Positions 6,073-8,239 of a stretch of DNA of 8,239 bases are shown here, piece by piece. Position 1 is the first letter of the stretch; each line of letters begins with the position of its first letter. The stretch is from assembly GCA_030622395.1 (NCBI GenBank), contig JAUXGF010000103.1, positions 1 through 8,239 on the forward strand, given 5' to 3'. A program made the position numbers and the translations under genes. The notes below the pieces were generated by a model, which saw only the letters and a list, made by a program, of their open reading frames with translations, ran no database searches and was not told where the DNA came from. The stretch is from Calditrichaceae bacterium (lineage in GTDB: Bacteria; Calditrichota; Calditrichia; Calditrichales; Calditrichaceae).

Positions 6073-6098
6073 GAAATGAATAAACAACTATTCATTTC
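6073..6098. promoter_or_regulatory. perfect 10-bp hairpin, candidate operator or weak terminator
   Basis: GAAATGAATA (6073-6082) pairs exactly with TATTCATTTC (6089-6098) around a 6-nt loop, ten nucleotides after the previous dyad. The stem is AT-rich and has no T-run. It could bind the regulator for self-control or shape the leader of its transcript. Confidence 0.4.
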
Positions 6099-6155
6099 TG
6101 TTCGAGTATACAAAACAGTTCCCAATTCCCGGTTGCAGATTAATAAGGAATTACC

Positions 6156-7538
6156 ATGTCCGAATTTAGAATACTTTTGATAGACGACGAGCCGGCGCAG
6201 ATTATTTCAATAAAATCTTTCCTGAAACGCCGCAACTATACGGCGCTTTCTGCCAATTCCGGTTTAGAAGGAATGGCAGTTGTCCGTGATGGCAACATCG
6301 ATCTTGTTTTCACGGATTTCCGCATGCCCGATATGAACGGGCTTGAAGTAGTTAAAGCGTTGAAGGACTTTAATCCGGAAATACCGGTTGTTGTGATGAC
6401 GGCATTCAGCGACACGGAAGACGCGGTAAAAGTAATGAAAGAAGGCGCCTTCGATTATCTGTCTAAACCGGTAAATCTTGATGAACTGGAAGCGCTGGTC
6501 GAAAAAGCAAAAGAACATAACTATTTAGTATCCGAAAATAAACTGCTTAAAGAACAACTCAAAGAGAAGTATAAATTCGATTCCATTATTTCGCAAAGCG
6601 GTGAGATGGAAGAAGTGTTAAACACCACCGGCAGGGTGGCTAAAAGTAAAGCCGCAGTTTTAATCCGCGGTGAAAGCGGCTCCGGCAAAGAACTTATCGC
6701 GAAAGCCATTCATTACAGCAGCGACCGCAATGATAAACCGCTGATTACAGTAAATTGCGCGGCGCTATCGGAAAATCTTTTGGAAAGTGAATTATTCGGA
6801 CATGAAAAAGGCTCATTTACCGGGGCGACATCTCAGCGTATCGGTCGTTTTGAACAAGCCGATGGAGGCACCCTGTTTATTGATGAAGTTGGCGATATCT
6901 CACCTCAAACGCAGGTGAAGCTGCTGCGCGTCCTGCAATTCGGCGAATTTGAACGGGTCGGCGGATCTAAGACAATTAAAACTGATGTACGGGTTATTAC
7001 AGCGACAAACCGCAATCTGGAAAAAATGATTCAGCAGGTTACCTTTCGTGAAGATTTGTTTTACCGCATAAATGTCGTCACCATTTCCCTTCCATCCCTG
7101 CGGGAACGAAAGATGGATATTCCTGTTCTTGTCCGTCATTTTTTAGATAAATACGCAGGTGAAAATAATAAAAATATTGAAGGTTTAAGTAAAGAAGCTA
7201 TGGATTATCTGATGCGTTATCACTTTCCTGGTAATGTACGCGAACTGGAAAATATTATCGAACGGGCAGTAGTCATGGCTCGCGAAAAGATCATTACAAC
7301 AAGTGATTTACCGTCCGGCCTGGCTGCTTCGACCGAAAATGAGATTTTAGATCCATTAAATTTCAATGATTCATATCCTGATAAGGTAGCCGCTTTTGAA
7401 AAGGTCATGATTGAAAAAACCCTTGAGCTGAAACAAGGCAATCAGAGCCGGGCGGCAGAATTATTAGGAATTTCCGAGCGGCATTTAAGATCAAGGATGC
7501 AAAAACTGGAAATTGTAAACACAAAACGTTTATCATAA
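6156..7538 (+). CDS. NtrC-family sigma-54-dependent response regulator
   Basis: This is the cytoplasmic output half of a two-component system: phosphorylation lets it oligomerise and use ATP to open sigma-54 promoter complexes. The 460 residues follow the classic order. REC (about 5-118) has acidic residues D10 and D11, phospho-acceptor D54 in VFTDFRMPD, T82 and K104. A linker helix leads to the AAA+ domain (about 142-378) with Walker A GESGSGKE (172-179), a GSFTGA loop (219-224) that contacts sigma-54, Walker B TLFIDEVGD (239-247), arginine residues at 298 and 304, and sensor II PGNVREL (358-364). A Fis-type helix-turn-helix (about 412-452, SRAAELLGISERHLRSRM) completes it. GAFTGA is here GSFTGA, a tolerated variant. 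AAGGA at 6145-6149 supports the start. All active residues are intact. The likely partner is the kinase at 1433-3475, and the likely targets are the sigma-54 promoters at 3598 and 4489. Confidence 0.95.
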   Translation: MSEFRILLIDDEPAQIISIKSFLKRRNYTALSANSGLEGMAVVRDGNIDLVFTDFRMPDMNGLEVVKALKDFNPEIPVVVMTAFSDTEDAVKVMKEGAFDYLSKPVNLDELEALVEKAKEHNYLVSENKLLKEQLKEKYKFDSIISQSGEMEEVLNTTGRVAKSKAAVLIRGESGSGKELIAKAIHYSSDRNDKPLITVNCAALSENLLESELFGHEKGSFTGATSQRIGRFEQADGGTLFIDEVGDISPQTQVKLLRVLQFGEFERVGGSKTIKTDVRVITATNRNLEKMIQQVTFREDLFYRINVVTISLPSLRERKMDIPVLVRHFLDKYAGENNKNIEGLSKEAMDYLMRYHFPGNVRELENIIERAVVMAREKIITTSDLPSGLAASTENEILDPLNFNDSYPDKVAAFEKVMIEKTLELKQGNQSRAAELLGISERHLRSRMQKLEIVNTKRLS

Positions 7539-7555
7539 AAGAATGAAGGTGTAAA

Positions 7556-7957
7556 ATGAAATCACAGTTTATAATATTTTTTTCAACCTTATTATTTTTC
7601 GCTTTATTTACAAGCGGCGTGCATGCACAGGATACTACCAAAACCAAAAATAAAAAAGCACAGCAAATCCAGCGTTTTGTGGATAAAGACGGCGACGGCT
7701 ACAACGATAATGCCCCGGATCACGATGGCGACGGTATCCCAAACGGCCTGGACCCGGACTGGCTGAAACTGAAGAAAGAAAAAAGCAAGAAACTTCGATT
7801 TGTTGATCTGGATGGTGATGGAATTAATGATAACCTGCAAGCTAGTGAACAAAAAAAGGCTAAAAATCAAAAACAGATGAAGGATGATAACGGTTCGTCA
7901 ATGGATAGCCGGCAGCAGAAGCAGAAAGGACAAAAAAAGCGTGGGGATAAACGGTAG
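7556..7957 (+). CDS. secreted protein with acidic DxDGDG repeats, shorter paralogue
   Basis: This is a 133-residue exported protein. A signal peptide (1-24, hydrophobic FIIFFSTLLFFALF, ending VHA before Gln25) suggests cleavage at 24-25. The first repeat (41-67) is complete: FVDKDGDGYNDNA then DHDGDGIPNGLD. The second (82-93) keeps only FVDLDGDGINDN and lacks the DxDGDGIPNG half, so this protein has about one and a half repeats against two in the protein at 3664-4191. The C-terminal 40 residues are very rich in Lys and Gln. The Asp pattern is that of thrombospondin type 3 or EF-hand calcium loops; binding is inferred, not shown. The start follows the regulator stop by 17 nt with GAAGG at 7545-7549, so the two are almost certainly co-transcribed. 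Placement directly behind the regulator suggests feedback or a shared response. No hairpin with a T-run was found in the sequence that follows. Confidence 0.78.
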   Translation: MKSQFIIFFSTLLFFALFTSGVHAQDTTKTKNKKAQQIQRFVDKDGDGYNDNAPDHDGDGIPNGLDPDWLKLKKEKSKKLRFVDLDGDGINDNLQASEQKKAKNQKQMKDDNGSSMDSRQQKQKGQKKRGDKR

Positions 7958-8038
7958 CGCTTTGAAACACACAGCAGCCTAACGGATTGGCGGGTTATAC
8001 CGTCCTTTATCTACAAGCATATTTTACGACCTGTAATA

Positions 8039-8051
8039 CCGTCAGTGACGG
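8039..8051. repeat. small hairpin CCGTC-N3-GACGG
   Basis: A perfect 5-bp stem with a 3-nt loop about 82 nt after the second repeat-protein gene. It has no T-run, so it is not a typical terminator. The word ATACCGTC occurs both at 7998 and just here (8036-8043). Confidence 0.35.
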
Positions 8052-8060
8052 GGTGAGAAA

Positions 8061-8118
8061 TTATTTGGGTGTATATTGGGAATATCGCAAACCCACCCCT
8101 AACCCCTCCCAAGAGGGG
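8061..8118 (+). repeat. dispersed repeat, copy 2, plus CCCCTC hairpin
   Basis: TTATTTGGGTG (8061-8071) and AACCCACCCCT (8090-8100) match copy 1 at 4293-4335 exactly, with a related middle. It continues into a perfect hairpin, CCCCTC-CCAA-GAGGGG (8103-8118). The ACCCACCCCTAACCCCTCCC type of motif is, to my knowledge, common as dispersed intergenic sequence in environmental Bacteroidota-like genomes, but I cannot verify that here. It abuts the transposase fragment. Confidence 0.55.
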
Positions 8119-8128
8119 CATATATGCA

Positions 8129-8239
8129 AATCCTGAACATGTTCATTTTTTAGTTTCACGAGCGCCAAATATATCCGAAGAATATTTAGCGGAAATCATA
8201 GCAGATAGTTCTAAAAATTTTATTAACGAAAACAAATTA
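8129..8239 (+). pseudogene. tnpA: IS200-like (Y1, HUH) transposase fragment, 5'-truncated and cut by the window edge
   Basis: An open frame of 37 codons runs to the window end. It begins NPEHVHFLVSRAPNISEEYL, whose HVH is the HUH metal-binding motif of IS200/IS605-type TnpA (usual form PDHVHLLVxxxP). It goes on to SSKNFINENKL, which resembles the segment after the HUH in IS200-like proteins of the SSKWINENKL type. The N-terminal 45-60 residues expected before the HUH motif are absent: the same frame upstream only translates the hairpin repeat and reaches a stop at 8054-8056, and no start with a ribosome site is seen. The fragment therefore looks truncated, probably dead, and joined to the repeat at 8061-8118. 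The catalytic tyrosine would lie beyond the window. The opposite strand is also open here but resembles nothing. Confidence 0.65.

Noticed and set aside
6121..6140. Possible sigma-54 -12 element (TTGCA near 6133) ahead of the regulator gene
   Set aside because: There is no GG 12 bp upstream of the -12 G; the -24 position reads CC.
8144..8239. Open minus-strand frame entering from the right edge and ending in TGA near 8144
   Set aside because: Its translation resembles nothing I know, while the + strand frame over the same bases carries an HVH motif and flanking residues typical of IS200-like transposases.

Overview
This is an AT-rich window in which every supported gene is on the + strand. 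It looks like chromosomal DNA from a Gram-negative bacterium, because it encodes an outer-membrane beta-barrel with a C-terminal phenylalanine and several signal peptides. The acidic FVDxDGDGxNDNA repeats, the NtrC-type regulator and the AT-rich spacers dotted with GC-rich palindromes suggest an FCB-type lineage (Calditrichota, Ignavibacteriota or a relative). That placement is an impression from style, not a computed result.

Layout. 1-231: AT-rich leader with a GC-rich tandem repeat. 232-855: CDP-alcohol phosphatidyltransferase (PgsA-like). 856-1432: non-coding stretch full of palindromes, including a 241-bp segment bounded by perfect 12-bp inverted repeats. 1433-3475: membrane sensor histidine kinase. 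3664-4191: secreted protein with two calcium-loop-type repeats, behind a good sigma-54 (-24/-12) match and ahead of a strong terminator. 4293-4390: possible small RNA ending in a second terminator. 4546-4818 and 4820-5989: small single-TM protein and outer-membrane barrel in one operon, behind a second sigma-54 match. 5990-6155: spacer with two perfect 10-bp dyads. 6156-7538: NtrC-family sigma-54 activator. 7556-7957: second secreted repeat protein, 17 nt behind the regulator. 8061-8118: dispersed repeat and hairpin. 8129-8239: 5'-truncated IS200-like transposase fragment running off the edge.

How the genes may work together. Inference: the histidine kinase and the sigma-54 activator are a cognate pair enclosing their own targets. 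The kinase senses something in the periplasm and phosphorylates the regulator, which drives the two sigma-54 promoters at about 3598 and 4490. Outputs would be a periplasmic acidic-repeat protein, a small inner-membrane protein and an outer-membrane barrel, with a second acidic-repeat protein made alongside the regulator. The arrangement recalls ZraS/ZraR with the periplasmic protein ZraP, but no sequence relation to ZraP is seen. The phosphatidyltransferase is probably an unrelated neighbour.
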